14,274 nt of DNA from an uncultured Kineosporia sp. (GTDB taxonomy: Bacteria; Actinomycetota; Actinomycetes; Actinomycetales; Kineosporiaceae), in the NCBI GenBank assembly GCA_937859855.1, contig CALMAR010000298.1:1-14274 (forward strand), written 5' to 3'. Of the stretch, positions 7,077 through 13,738 are shown piece by piece (the first letter of the stretch is position 1; each line of letters opens with the position of its first letter). Made by a program: the position numbers and the translations under genes. Below the pieces are notes generated by a model. That model was given only the letters and a program-made list of their open reading frames with translations, was not told the DNA's origin and ran no database searches.

Positions 7077-7997
7077 GTGCTTGACAAGGTGGATGTTGCG
7101 GTAATCCAAGCACCGCTGCGTCCTGTGGTGGACTTCACGGACTTTGCTGACTGGGTCACCGCATCGCTAGAGCCCGCTGAGGGCGCTGACCTTGTGGTTC
7201 TCCCGGAACTTGTAACCGTCCCGCTGTTTACCATCTCAACGGGTTGGGAAAGGGATAGCTTTAGGCCCAAAATCGCGAGGATCTCCGCCTTTACCCAGGA
7301 TTACCGAGCCCTATTCTGTGATCTGTCGGCGCAAAAAGACCAAGTCATTCTGGCCGGCACCCAGCTTGTAACCACAGCCAACGGCATGACCAACTCCGCG
7401 CACGTATTTCTCCCCGACAGATCCTTTTGGACACATGACAAGACGCACTTAGATCCAGCCGAGCGCTCTTGGAATACGGTGGAAGGAACAAATCTCAGAA
7501 CCTTGGACATCGACGGCGTTCGAATCGGCATTGCGATCTGCTATGAAGCAGAGATTCCTGAGGTATGCACAATTCTATCACGCCAAGGTGCTGACATAAT
7601 ATTATGTCCTTCCTACGTATCAAGTCTGCATGGCTATTGGCGGATTCGCCATAGCGGTGCCGCCCGGTGCGTGGAGAACCTGGTCTACTTTGTGCACTGT
7701 CCACTCATTGCAAATTTAGGAGGAACTGTTCCGGTCGGGCTTGGCCACGCAACCGTTTTGACACCCTGCGATCCAGGTTTTCCCGAAGATGGGGTACTTG
7801 CCGAAGGAGGCAAGGAGATCGGTGTTCTTCGCGCGAGTCTCGACCTCGCCTTGCTTCGTGCCAATCGAAGGCAAGGGGCCTCGACCTACATCGATCGCCC
7901 CCAGCATTCGCATTTATATAGGCTTCATAGCGAGCATCTCTTTGCCGCTCGGAACACCGCCCCCGTACAACAGACAGACGAGAGTGAACATTTATGA
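7077..7997 (+). CDS. Nitrilase-superfamily amidase (carbon-nitrogen hydrolase)
   Basis: A 306-residue cytosolic C-N hydrolase. The fold and catalytic triad are all visible: VDVAVIQAPLRP at the N-terminus, Glu44 in VVLPELV, Lys122 in HDKTHLDP and Cys155 in GIAICYEAEIPE, followed by GADIILCPSYVSS and RCVENLVYFVHC, the usual dimer-interface strands. The family hydrolyses carbon-nitrogen bonds in amides, nitriles, carbamoyl compounds or omega-amides through a cysteine thioester; this substrate is unknown. The GTG start at 7077 has GGAG (7068-7071) 5 nt upstream; the overlapping ATG at 7075 is in another frame. The gene ends in an ATGA overlap with the membrane GGCT gene. Codon use is clearly richer in A/T-ending codons than in the PPK2 or permease genes, suggesting acquisition. 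It is the first gene of the three-gene set. Confidence 0.9.
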   Translation: MLDKVDVAVIQAPLRPVVDFTDFADWVTASLEPAEGADLVVLPELVTVPLFTISTGWERDSFRPKIARISAFTQDYRALFCDLSAQKDQVILAGTQLVTTANGMTNSAHVFLPDRSFWTHDKTHLDPAERSWNTVEGTNLRTLDIDGVRIGIAICYEAEIPEVCTILSRQGADIILCPSYVSSLHGYWRIRHSGAARCVENLVYFVHCPLIANLGGTVPVGLGHATVLTPCDPGFPEDGVLAEGGKEIGVLRASLDLALLRANRRQGASTYIDRPQHSHLYRLHSEHLFAARNTAPVQQTDESEHL

Positions 7998-9439
7998 GTG
8001 TGCGACCACGGTTAGCGTTAAGGCGCCTGATCCACCGTTCTCGTCATCATCCCCTGATGACCTCACCACTTGCGATTCGCGTGAGCAAATGGTCACTCTC
8101 CTTTATCTTCTTGGCTTACGCGGTTGTATCGTTGCTTTGGGCCGCAGTAGTCGGCGCGGGCTGCTGGTTGATGACTGTCCCGGCAGAGTCGGCTCCTGCG
8201 GCTGCGAGAGAAGGGTTGGCAGCCCTGTGGGCACCGGAAAATCTGATTTTGAAGCCGGGCCAGCTCATTCCATTCTATCTTCTCGCTACAATGAATGCAT
8301 TTGTCAGCGTGTTACTGCCATTGTTAGTCTTGGGATCTTTTGTTTACAAGCTATTTGGGCAAGATCCAATTGTTTGGCGGGGCAGGTTATCTTTGGAGGC
8401 GTCTCCGCCTGAATCACATCCCATCGGTTCCTTCGTCCTTGTTGCGCGGTTCTATAATCAAATACGCGTTGACGCGGCAGATGTACGCGTCCGAGCTTGG
8501 CTGCGGTTTACAACAGCCGAATACAATCCCAATGTGCTGTTGAACAAGCGCTTAGAGTTCCTGGTCAGAGGTCAGCGTGTGGAGGACTGGGTTCTACCGT
8601 TGATGCGTCCAACCGATGTTACGGCCGTTCGGGTCCTGCTCTGTCCTTATTCTGAATCCCTTGACCCGGTTACCGAAAAAGACATCTACGTTCAAGGCGA
8701 GACAGTTTCCAGGGCAACCGCAAGCATTGCTCTCATTGCTGAGGGTACCCTTGTCACGTTGAATGAGACTTTTCGTAGCGTAGCCAACTACCAGCTGGAT
8801 GATGAGATTGATACGGATGTCTATCAGGACATCTCACTGGGTACTGTCATTGCAAAGGAATGGTCCAACTTTGAAGGAGTTCAATGGTCATATGTGTTTT
8901 TCTATGGCGAGGCAATGACCCAAACTGCCCTCGATGCCTTGGGTGTGCGCGCCGAAGACACGGGCCGAGCTCGCCTCACGGGGTGGCGCCGCGCTTGGAA
9001 TGTTGTTGATGGGGATGAGGCTGCGGTCAGTTATCAGCATGCAGATGGCTCGTCTTTTGCCGGACTCATTCTGAAGCTTGGGGTTGAGCGCAGCGACGAC
9101 GGCGTCAAGTCTGTCTTAGGCGTCGTTGCCCGCGTTCGTTACCCCGCGTTGGCAATACTCGACAGTCAAGAAACCGAGTACATTCGTACAGACATCACAC
9201 GCGAAATAGTTTGGGGAACCTTGTCGCCAAATCACGCATTTCGTGCTTTCGTTTATGCACCGCGGACTACCCTGATAGATGCCTTCGTGAAAATGCGAGA
9301 CGGCAAAGAGCTTGCAATCAGCCAGAGATATCTGGATTCGGTTAGGTCAGCGTCAGTCGAAGTGGATGAAGAATGCACCAAAGACCTTGAGCGGGCCATG
9401 TCAGAGATACAATTTTCGATCGTAACTCCCGGGAACTAG
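7994..9439 (+). CDS. Two-TM protein with beta-rich middle and C-terminal GGCT-like domain
   Basis: A 481-residue membrane protein with an unusual layout. A basic N-terminus (1-31) is followed by TM1 (about 33-60), an external loop (61-90) and TM2 (about 92-121), ending in LLVLGSFVYKLFGQDPIVWR. This resembles the inner helix and exit of two-TM inward-rectifier-like channels, but there is no TVGYG selectivity filter. Residues about 131-285 are strand-rich (SFVLVARFYN, VRVRAWLRF) and could be the Kir-type cytoplasmic sandwich. The C-terminal part (about 299-455) reads as a gamma-glutamylcyclotransferase fold: YVFFYGEAM in place of YGSLM, ARLTGWRRAWNV, LDSQETEYIR with a candidate catalytic Glu393, then AFRAFVYAP and ISQRYLDSVRSA. 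Its ATG overlaps the amidase stop codon (ATGA). Domain assignments are from motif reading only; the Kir-like part is the less certain one. Confidence 0.75.
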   Translation: MSVRPRLALRRLIHRSRHHPLMTSPLAIRVSKWSLSFIFLAYAVVSLLWAAVVGAGCWLMTVPAESAPAAAREGLAALWAPENLILKPGQLIPFYLLATMNAFVSVLLPLLVLGSFVYKLFGQDPIVWRGRLSLEASPPESHPIGSFVLVARFYNQIRVDAADVRVRAWLRFTTAEYNPNVLLNKRLEFLVRGQRVEDWVLPLMRPTDVTAVRVLLCPYSESLDPVTEKDIYVQGETVSRATASIALIAEGTLVTLNETFRSVANYQLDDEIDTDVYQDISLGTVIAKEWSNFEGVQWSYVFFYGEAMTQTALDALGVRAEDTGRARLTGWRRAWNVVDGDEAAVSYQHADGSSFAGLILKLGVERSDDGVKSVLGVVARVRYPALAILDSQETEYIRTDITREIVWGTLSPNHAFRAFVYAPRTTLIDAFVKMRDGKELAISQRYLDSVRSASVEVDEECTKDLERAMSEIQFSIVTPGN

Positions 9440-9498
9440 AGTTTCCGTGACCTGTTCAACCAGAGTCGACGTAGCAACGACAGGGAGGCCCGATCTAG

Positions 9499-9951
9499 AT
9501 GCCCAGAGCGGAGACTGAACGATGGTCCAGCCCTACGGAATCAGGTTCCCTCTTTGTTTATGGCACGCTCATGTTTCCTGAAGTGCTCGTCGCCCTCATC
9601 GGCCGTCTGCCGAAAATGTTGGCAGCCAGCGTCCCAGACTGGCGGGCCGCGCCGCTCCTTGAACGCGTCTATCCCGGCCTTGTGCCCGCCCCCGGAGTCA
9701 TCACTTACGGGAAGTTAATCCTCGGCTTAACTTCAAACGAATGGACGATCTTTGATCGTTTTGAAGGCAATCAATTTTGTCTTTTGGCCATCGCAACTGA
9801 GGGCGGAGGAAGCGTCCGGTCATACGTCTTGGATAACACCGAGCTCGCAAAGGACGGAACCTGGGACGCGCAAGACTTTGCAAGCCGCTTTTTGTTAACG
9901 TTCGTAGCCACCCTGGCACGCCCTGAGCATTCTCGGCGATGGAACTATTGA
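9499..9951 (+). CDS. Gamma-glutamylcyclotransferase / AIG2-like protein
   Basis: A 150-residue soluble protein of the GGCT/AIG2 fold. The glycine-rich substrate loop is LFVYGTLM (residues 18-25), followed by the DWRAAPLLERVYPGLVPAPG stretch (47-66), which matches the A-x-L-x-G-x-x-R/YPG region of family members. GLTSNEWTIFDRFEG (76-90) places the conserved catalytic glutamate at Glu89. Known members release 5-oxoproline from gamma-glutamyl peptides or amines; several AIG2-like relatives have no known substrate. The start ATG at 9499 has GGGAGG about 10 nt upstream. It lies 59 bp after the membrane GGCT gene, on the same strand and with the same A/T-leaning codon use, so it is probably the third gene of the operon. 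Two GGCT-type domains in one operon suggest related or sequential substrates. Confidence 0.82.
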   Translation: MPRAETERWSSPTESGSLFVYGTLMFPEVLVALIGRLPKMLAASVPDWRAAPLLERVYPGLVPAPGVITYGKLILGLTSNEWTIFDRFEGNQFCLLAIATEGGGSVRSYVLDNTELAKDGTWDAQDFASRFLLTFVATLARPEHSRRWNY

Positions 9952-10218
9952 CCCTCTAAATAATCGCACAGCGAAGCACTATGCCGCTATGGCAGCAGAC
10001 AGCGAGCGCTGCGGCCACGCGGAACTGCCGCAGATGGTGCGCTGCGGACCCCCCAGTAGTCGCGAACGGCTAGACCACGCCCGGGTAGTGAAGCCGACTA
10101 GCGTGGGTCACAGATGTTGCTCCCTGGTTAACCCGGCAGCCTCGGCACCGAGATCGCTTGAGCGATAGGAGCAATGCAGGCGATGCTAAGGCCGCCCTAG
10201 GTACGTCAGTCTGGTTCC
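9952..10218. other. Gap after the three-gene set
   Basis: No gene is supported. Two hairpins could end the upstream transcript or act as regulatory structures: CTGCGG...CCGCAG around 10009-10032, and ATCGCT-TG-AGCGAT at 10153-10166. No promoter for the next ORF is clear. Confidence 0.35.
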
Positions 10219-10689
10219 ATGACCTTCGACCAGGTTTTCGTTGCGCCGGGCGTGTTCGGATCACCCTTGGAGTTAGCGCCCCGCGTCCACCGCCCGCTCG
10301 GTTGGGCGCTGATACACCGAACTCCGCTTCCCGGGCAAGCGGAGACAACGCTGGCTGGGACGCTAGGTTTGCTCGGCGCGGAACGGATTCCACGACGCTT
10401 CCCCATTTTCGTGGAGCCAGATCGGCACGACGATGTGTCGCAGCAACTGACTTCGCTCGTCGGCCGTAGCACATATTTCGATCATGGGTGGATATGCATC
10501 GCCTGCACATCGCTTATTGATCCCGACGTCTCCGGTACCGTAAGGCTCGTAACACGGGCACAAGCTGCCGAGCTTCAGGGTTCTTTTGAGCAGTTGCAAT
10601 GCTTGCTAAGCAACGGTCGAATGCTCCCGCGCGACTTTCGGCTGATATGGCACTGGAGTACCAGGGAACGCGCTACACGGGGCCATTGA
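10219..10689 (+). CDS. Hypothetical protein, 156 aa
   Basis: Not recognised. The frame begins MTFDQVFVAPGVFGSPLE and has protein-like composition with a mix of aromatic, charged and aliphatic residues, no signal peptide and no membrane segment. The C-terminal part (LIDPDVSGTVRLVTRAQAAELQGSFEQLQCLL) looks like strands followed by an amphipathic helix. There is no convincing ribosome site upstream of the ATG. It precedes a degenerate gene on the same strand, so it may be the intact or also damaged partner of that gene. Third-position G/C is lower than in the flanking host-like genes. A minus-strand frame over the same bases is an alternative, but its translation is less protein-like. Confidence 0.4.
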   Translation: MTFDQVFVAPGVFGSPLELAPRVHRPLGWALIHRTPLPGQAETTLAGTLGLLGAERIPRRFPIFVEPDRHDDVSQQLTSLVGRSTYFDHGWICIACTSLIDPDVSGTVRLVTRAQAAELQGSFEQLQCLLSNGRMLPRDFRLIWHWSTRERATRGH

Positions 10690-10796
10690 TCTCGGCATGA
10701 ATTTGTCTCATGAGATTGTCTTGACATCAACTCCTTCAAGTCCATTCGCCGACAAACTGGCTTCGGCCCACTCGTTACGATGCATGGTGCATCTAA

Positions 10797-11534
10797 TTTA
10801 TCGATCGGCGCCTCGGCCGAGGATACGTTTCTGTGCGCAACTCATTCTTGAAATCGGACTATCCGGGTCTACATGCTATTGTGCCGCTCAAGCCGATCTA
10901 TGATGAGTCCGTCGAGACTGATCGAAGTCGTGGACTCCACAGTTCTCATGGCCATAGGGCTGCCAAGCGGTGAACCTATGAGCGTTACCCGGGCGTTAGG
11001 AAAGTACTCCTCGTACAGGAATGTTATCTTTGGTACTCGCAATGGCGTCGGACGTGTCGGGCGAACGGCCGTGCTTGACATTGAGAAGCCTGTAACACGC
11101 CTTCCTCAAGACCTCTTCGACCTACTAGGGCTATCGAATGGGGACCGAGTCGTTGTCGAAGCTGCAAGCGCCCACGACGCTACACCTCGGGTTAACCGCG
11201 TCACTCTCCGCGCGCTTCCTTGGAGAGAGCCGTCTCCCTACTAAGAACGAAGACCGGAGTGCCCAATAACCAAGAACTGATAGGCGATGAAGATTTTCCC
11301 ATGATTAGCTTGGACCTGACGGCTCGACAAAAGCTCGGAATTGAACGGTGGACTGCCGTTTACGTGCGTCCAGCAATAAGTATTGTGCTGGCACGTGAGT
11401 TCGCGTCGGTATCGCTCCTGCTCGTCGCTGCTATCTTCTCGGCGGCAGCTTTACAAAGCGCGTGGCTCGCTATCCTGGCCGCAACAGGTTACCTTCTACT
11501 GACGGTCGGCTTGTTGATCAGTCGGCTTCGCTAA
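10797..11534 (+). pseudogene. Frameshifted gene with C-terminal membrane hairpin
   Basis: Three consecutive frame segments read as parts of one protein. Segment 1 (from 10797) gives RRLGRGYVSVRNSFLKSDYP and LHAIVPLKPIYDESVETD. Segment 2, in the next frame from about 10920, continues IEVVDSTVLMAIGLPSGEP and, further on, KPVTRLPQDLFDLLGLSNG and DRVVVEAASA, a strand-rich module resembling a swapped-hairpin or double-psi barrel; it stops at 11244. Segment 3 (11220-11534, back in the first frame) gives FPMISLDLTARQKLGIERW, VYVRPAIS and two hydrophobic helices near the end (LLLVAAIFSAAAL; WLAILAATGYLLLTVGLLI). The join ETD/IEVVDST near 10920 and the continuity around 11220 imply two indels. The 5' part before 10797 is also disrupted. 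Alternatively segments 2 and 3 are separate short genes, overlapping at 11220-11244. Family unknown. Confidence 0.5.
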
Positions 11535-11602
11535 CTGCCGAAACAAGCGGCCAGTGCGCTCGGCATACATTAACGGATTCCGCCCCAGATCAGCTGGTGC
11601 CA

Positions 11603-11683
11603 CCGGATCTGCCGTAGACAACGAGCGCGGCAGTCATCCGGATCTGCCGTATAGCGTGTGTTGCGGCTTACGCTGATCTGCCG
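11603..11683 (+). repeat. Three GATCTGCCG repeats spaced about 34-35 bp
   Basis: CCGGATCTGCCGTA occurs at 11603-11616 and again at 11638-11651, 35 bp apart. The core GATCTGCCG recurs at 11675-11683, 34 bp further on. An inverted partner of the third copy (CAGATCAGC, about 11587-11595) lies to the left. The regular spacing recalls a regulatory iteron cluster, but copies are few. Confidence 0.4.
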
Positions 11684-11818
11684 CCTCGTCAGTTCGCTGA
11701 GTTCAAGCAGGACCAGCGGCGGCTAGAGCGCGAGATCGAGCGGGAGTCCTGGTTCGCCTTACGGGAGCCCGGCGGTGCGCTGGTTAGGGATCGTGTCGCA
11801 GCGCGTGAGGGGTGTTGA
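11618..11818 (+). pseudogene. Possible C-terminal gene fragment without a start
   Basis: An open frame between a TAG at 11615-11617 and a TGA at 11816-11818 has no ATG, GTG or TTG near its 5' end, yet its second half reads like a real protein tail: LPPRQFAEFKQDQRRLEREI, then ESWFALREPGGALVRDRVAA. This is a charged helix with good G/C third positions. I cannot name the family. It is probably the remnant of a gene whose 5' part was lost; it overlaps the last two copies of the GATCTGCCG repeat. Confidence 0.3.
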
Positions 11819-11830
11819 GTGGGCGCGGGT

Positions 11831-12925
11831 CTACCGTTGGCGCAGTCTCGGGTCTGTCGGGCTGGTCCTGGTCAGCGAGCTGGCAAAGGTCAGAAGCTCG
11901 TGCCGCGGGGCGTAACCGGTCAGTGTGGCTGTGACGCCGTCGGCGACCTGCCAGGTCACGGTGGAGTCTTTCAGGTCGTCGGTGTCTGGCCAGGCGTAGA
12001 ACCAGCCTTGCCGCGTACCTACCTGTACTTGCACGCTTCCTGTCGCCGGGACGGCGTCCTCGGTGGGGGTCAGTTTCAGCTCGTAGGTGGCGCGGTTGCC
12101 CGGCTCGTAGTGCTTGAGCAGGACGTAGCGGCCGGGCCTCTTGCCCTGGACCGCCGCGACGACGGGCGCGTCCAGCCCGGCCGGCAGTGTGCTCGGGTCG
12201 GGCCGGCCGTCGCGAACCGTCGTCGAGGACGCCGCGGCCAGCAGCTCCTGCACGTCGAGTCCGAGCGAGGACCCGAACAGCAGCGTGCCGTCAGGCGCGT
12301 GCCAGAAGATGTCAGCGAAGCGCAGTGATCTGGCCCCGCCGGTCTGGTAGTCGGCGGGTTGACCGTTGATCTGTGCACGGAGGGTGGCGGAGCCGACCGG
12401 CAGGGGTTGCTTGCCGCCGGCCTTGTCCCGCACCTGTTGCCACTTCTCCAGCGCATGCTGCCGTTCCTGTTCGGTGCTCGCATGCACTCGCCAGATCCGG
12501 CTGACGGCGTGGCTGTGCAGGCCGAGCCACGCCGCATCCTGGTCCGTCTGGCAGCCCTCGGGCGTCGGGTCGAACTCCACGCTCGTGGTGGGGCCGAACT
12601 CGCCGGGCGGCAGATAGAGCAGGTCGGCCACGCCGTCCAGGCTCGGCCGCTTCGGGTCGGTGACCTGCCAGGACGCCGAGGGTGTGGGATCGCTCCAGCA
12701 TTGCCGGCCGTCGACCTGCGAGGGCCGGACCGTGGCCTGGTCACGTCCGCGTAGCAGCGGCGTTCCGGCCGCGAGCACCAGGCAGGCGGCGACGGTCATG
12801 GTGGCGACTTGGACCAGCCTGCGTCGCCTGCGTAGCGCCGAGGCCCGCCGAACGATCTCCGGCAGGGGACGGGGTGCCCGCTGGGCGGTTTCGGTGGCCA
12901 GGTCGTGGAGCTCATTGTCGATCAC
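11831..12925 (-). CDS. Membrane-anchored partner of the ECF sigma factor (putative anti-sigma)
   Basis: A 364-residue protein with a short cytosolic N-terminus (1-36, ending in ALRRRRRL), one membrane segment (about 37-56) and a large extracytoplasmic domain. This is the topology of single-pass anti-sigma factors and of proteins that follow SigE-type ECF sigma genes in actinomycetes. The zinc motif H-x3-C-x2-C of ZAS anti-sigma factors is absent, and the cytosolic part is short, so the role is inferred from position and topology. The outer domain is Pro/Gly/Thr-rich with strand-like stretches (ATYELKLTPTEDAVPATGSV; STVTWQVADGVTATLTGYAP). The ATG at 12925 overlaps the sigma stop codon (ATGA), so both are coupled in one transcript. 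G/C third positions match the host-like genes. Confidence 0.75.
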   Translation of the reverse strand: MIDNELHDLATETAQRAPRPLPEIVRRASALRRRRRLVQVATMTVAACLVLAAGTPLLRGRDQATVRPSQVDGRQCWSDPTPSASWQVTDPKRPSLDGVADLLYLPPGEFGPTTSVEFDPTPEGCQTDQDAAWLGLHSHAVSRIWRVHASTEQERQHALEKWQQVRDKAGGKQPLPVGSATLRAQINGQPADYQTGGARSLRFADIFWHAPDGTLLFGSSLGLDVQELLAAASSTTVRDGRPDPSTLPAGLDAPVVAAVQGKRPGRYVLLKHYEPGNRATYELKLTPTEDAVPATGSVQVQVGTRQGWFYAWPDTDDLKDSTVTWQVADGVTATLTGYAPRHELLTFASSLTRTSPTDPRLRQR

Positions 12926-13497
12926 GGCGTGGTCCTCTCATCCAGCCCCTTCTCGGCCAGCAGCTCACCGAGCTTGGCCCGGGCCTTGTGCAGCGTGGAT
13001 GCGACGGCCCCGCGAGTGATGCCCATCGCCTCGGCGACCTTGGCCTCAGGAAGGTCCGCGACGTAGCGCAGCGCGATGGCCGTGCGAGCGCGGGGACCCA
13101 GCCGGGACACCGCCTGCCACAAGGCGCTATCCGGTTCCTCCGGCGGTGGCTGGTGGACGACCTGCTGGCGGGCGCGCCATCGCTGTTCCAACCGTCGCCG
13201 ACGCAGAACCGACCGTGCCTGATTGAGCGCGACCCGATACACCCAGGCATCCGGCCGGTCGGCATTGCGCACGGTCCGCCAATGCACCAGCGCGCGGGCG
13301 AAAGCCTCCGCGGTGGCCTCCTCGGCGAGGTCAGCGTCACCGACCGCCAAGCTGATCGCCCGGTGCACGCGGCCATAACTGGCCGCATACCACACGCTGA
13401 AGTCGTCCCTCACGCTGATCAGACGCTCAGCCTCGCCATCTGCTTCACCTGGAACAACGCAACCGCTCACTACGGATGCAGTTGAACCCGCCGACAC
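12922..13497 (-). CDS. ECF sigma factor, SigE/SigM-like group
   Basis: An RNA polymerase sigma-70 factor of the extracytoplasmic-function class, 191 residues from the longest start. Region 2 is clear at about 33-103: FSVWYAASYGRVHRAISLAV, DADLAEEATAEAFARALVHW, and RPDAWVYRVALNQARSVLRR. Region 4 follows at about 123-183: LGPRARTAIALRYVADLPEA, then VAEAMGITRGAVASTLHKAR, the -35-binding helix-turn-helix. The GTG at 13497 has AGGAG only 1 nt upstream, which is too close; the GTG at 13413, giving a protein starting RDDFSVWYAAS, fits the usual family length but also lacks a well-placed site. It is translationally coupled to the membrane partner downstream. It lies about 105 bp beyond the tRNA-Leu gene on the same strand, with a hairpin between. 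Confidence 0.9.
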   Translation of the reverse strand: MSAGSTASVVSGCVVPGEADGEAERLISVRDDFSVWYAASYGRVHRAISLAVGDADLAEEATAEAFARALVHWRTVRNADRPDAWVYRVALNQARSVLRRRRLEQRWRARQQVVHQPPPEEPDSALWQAVSRLGPRARTAIALRYVADLPEAKVAEAMGITRGAVASTLHKARAKLGELLAEKGLDERTTP

Positions 13498-13568
13498 GCT
13501 CCTGCGCGCCAGCGGCCACCCGCCGTCCGTCTACCTGCGCGAGGACAGGATTCTGCTGCTCAGGACCG

Positions 13569-13588
13569 ATGCGTCGCTCACGACGCAT
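13569..13588 (-). terminator. Hairpin downstream of tRNA-Leu
   Basis: ATGCGTCG, loop CTCA, CGACGCAT forms a perfect 8-bp stem with a 4-nt loop, 14 nt past the 3' end of the tRNA. There is no T-run. It likely terminates the tRNA transcript and separates it from the sigma factor gene. Confidence 0.5.
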
Positions 13589-13601
13589 GCGGACTTCGAA
13601 G

Positions 13602-13685
13602 TGTCCGAGGGGGGACTTGAACCCCCATGCCCTTTCGGGCACTAGCACCTCAAGCTAGCGCGTCTGCCTATTCCGCCACCCGGAC
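13602..13685 (-). tRNA. tRNA-Leu (anticodon GAG)
   Basis: The minus strand folds into a class II tRNA of 84 nt. The acceptor stem GTCCGGG/CTCGGAC has 7 pairs including one G-T, with an A discriminator. The D-arm has the form TGGCGGAATAGGCAGACGC, the anticodon stem CTAGC/GCTAG encloses TTGAGGT with anticodon GAG, the long variable arm TGCCCGAAAGGGCA is typical of leucine tRNAs, and the T-arm is GGGGG-TTCAAGT-CCCCC. CCA is not encoded, as usual in many actinomycetes. Its 3' end faces the variable region on the left, and copies of its last 12-13 bases occur at 4556 and 6601. Confidence 0.95.
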
Positions 13686-13690
13686 GTGGC

Positions 13691-13721
13691 CCCTCGGCCT
13701 GGCCGGAACCCGGGCCGAAGG
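13691..13721 (-). terminator. Hairpin after the EamA transporter gene
   Basis: On the minus strand CCTTCGGCC pairs with GGCCGAGGG (9 bp with one G-U) around a 13-nt loop, about 18 nt past the transporter stop codon and just before the tRNA. A plausible terminator without a T-run. Confidence 0.4.
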
Positions 13722-13738
13722 CGGAGTTGAGGTTAGCA

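Noticed and set aside
7994..9439. Calling the membrane protein a potassium channel
   Set aside because: The two-TM layout and post-TM2 segment are suggestive, but the selectivity filter is missing and the C-terminus is GGCT-like.
10697..10903. 68-codon plus-strand frame as a separate small gene
   Set aside because: No ribosome site and it overlaps the better-supported segment of the frameshifted gene in another frame.
11603..11683. CRISPR array
   Set aside because: Repeat core is only 9-14 bp, with three degenerate copies and no cas genes.
12682..13485. 267-codon plus-strand frame
   Set aside because: Antisense shadow of the ECF sigma and partner genes, whose domains are unmistakable.
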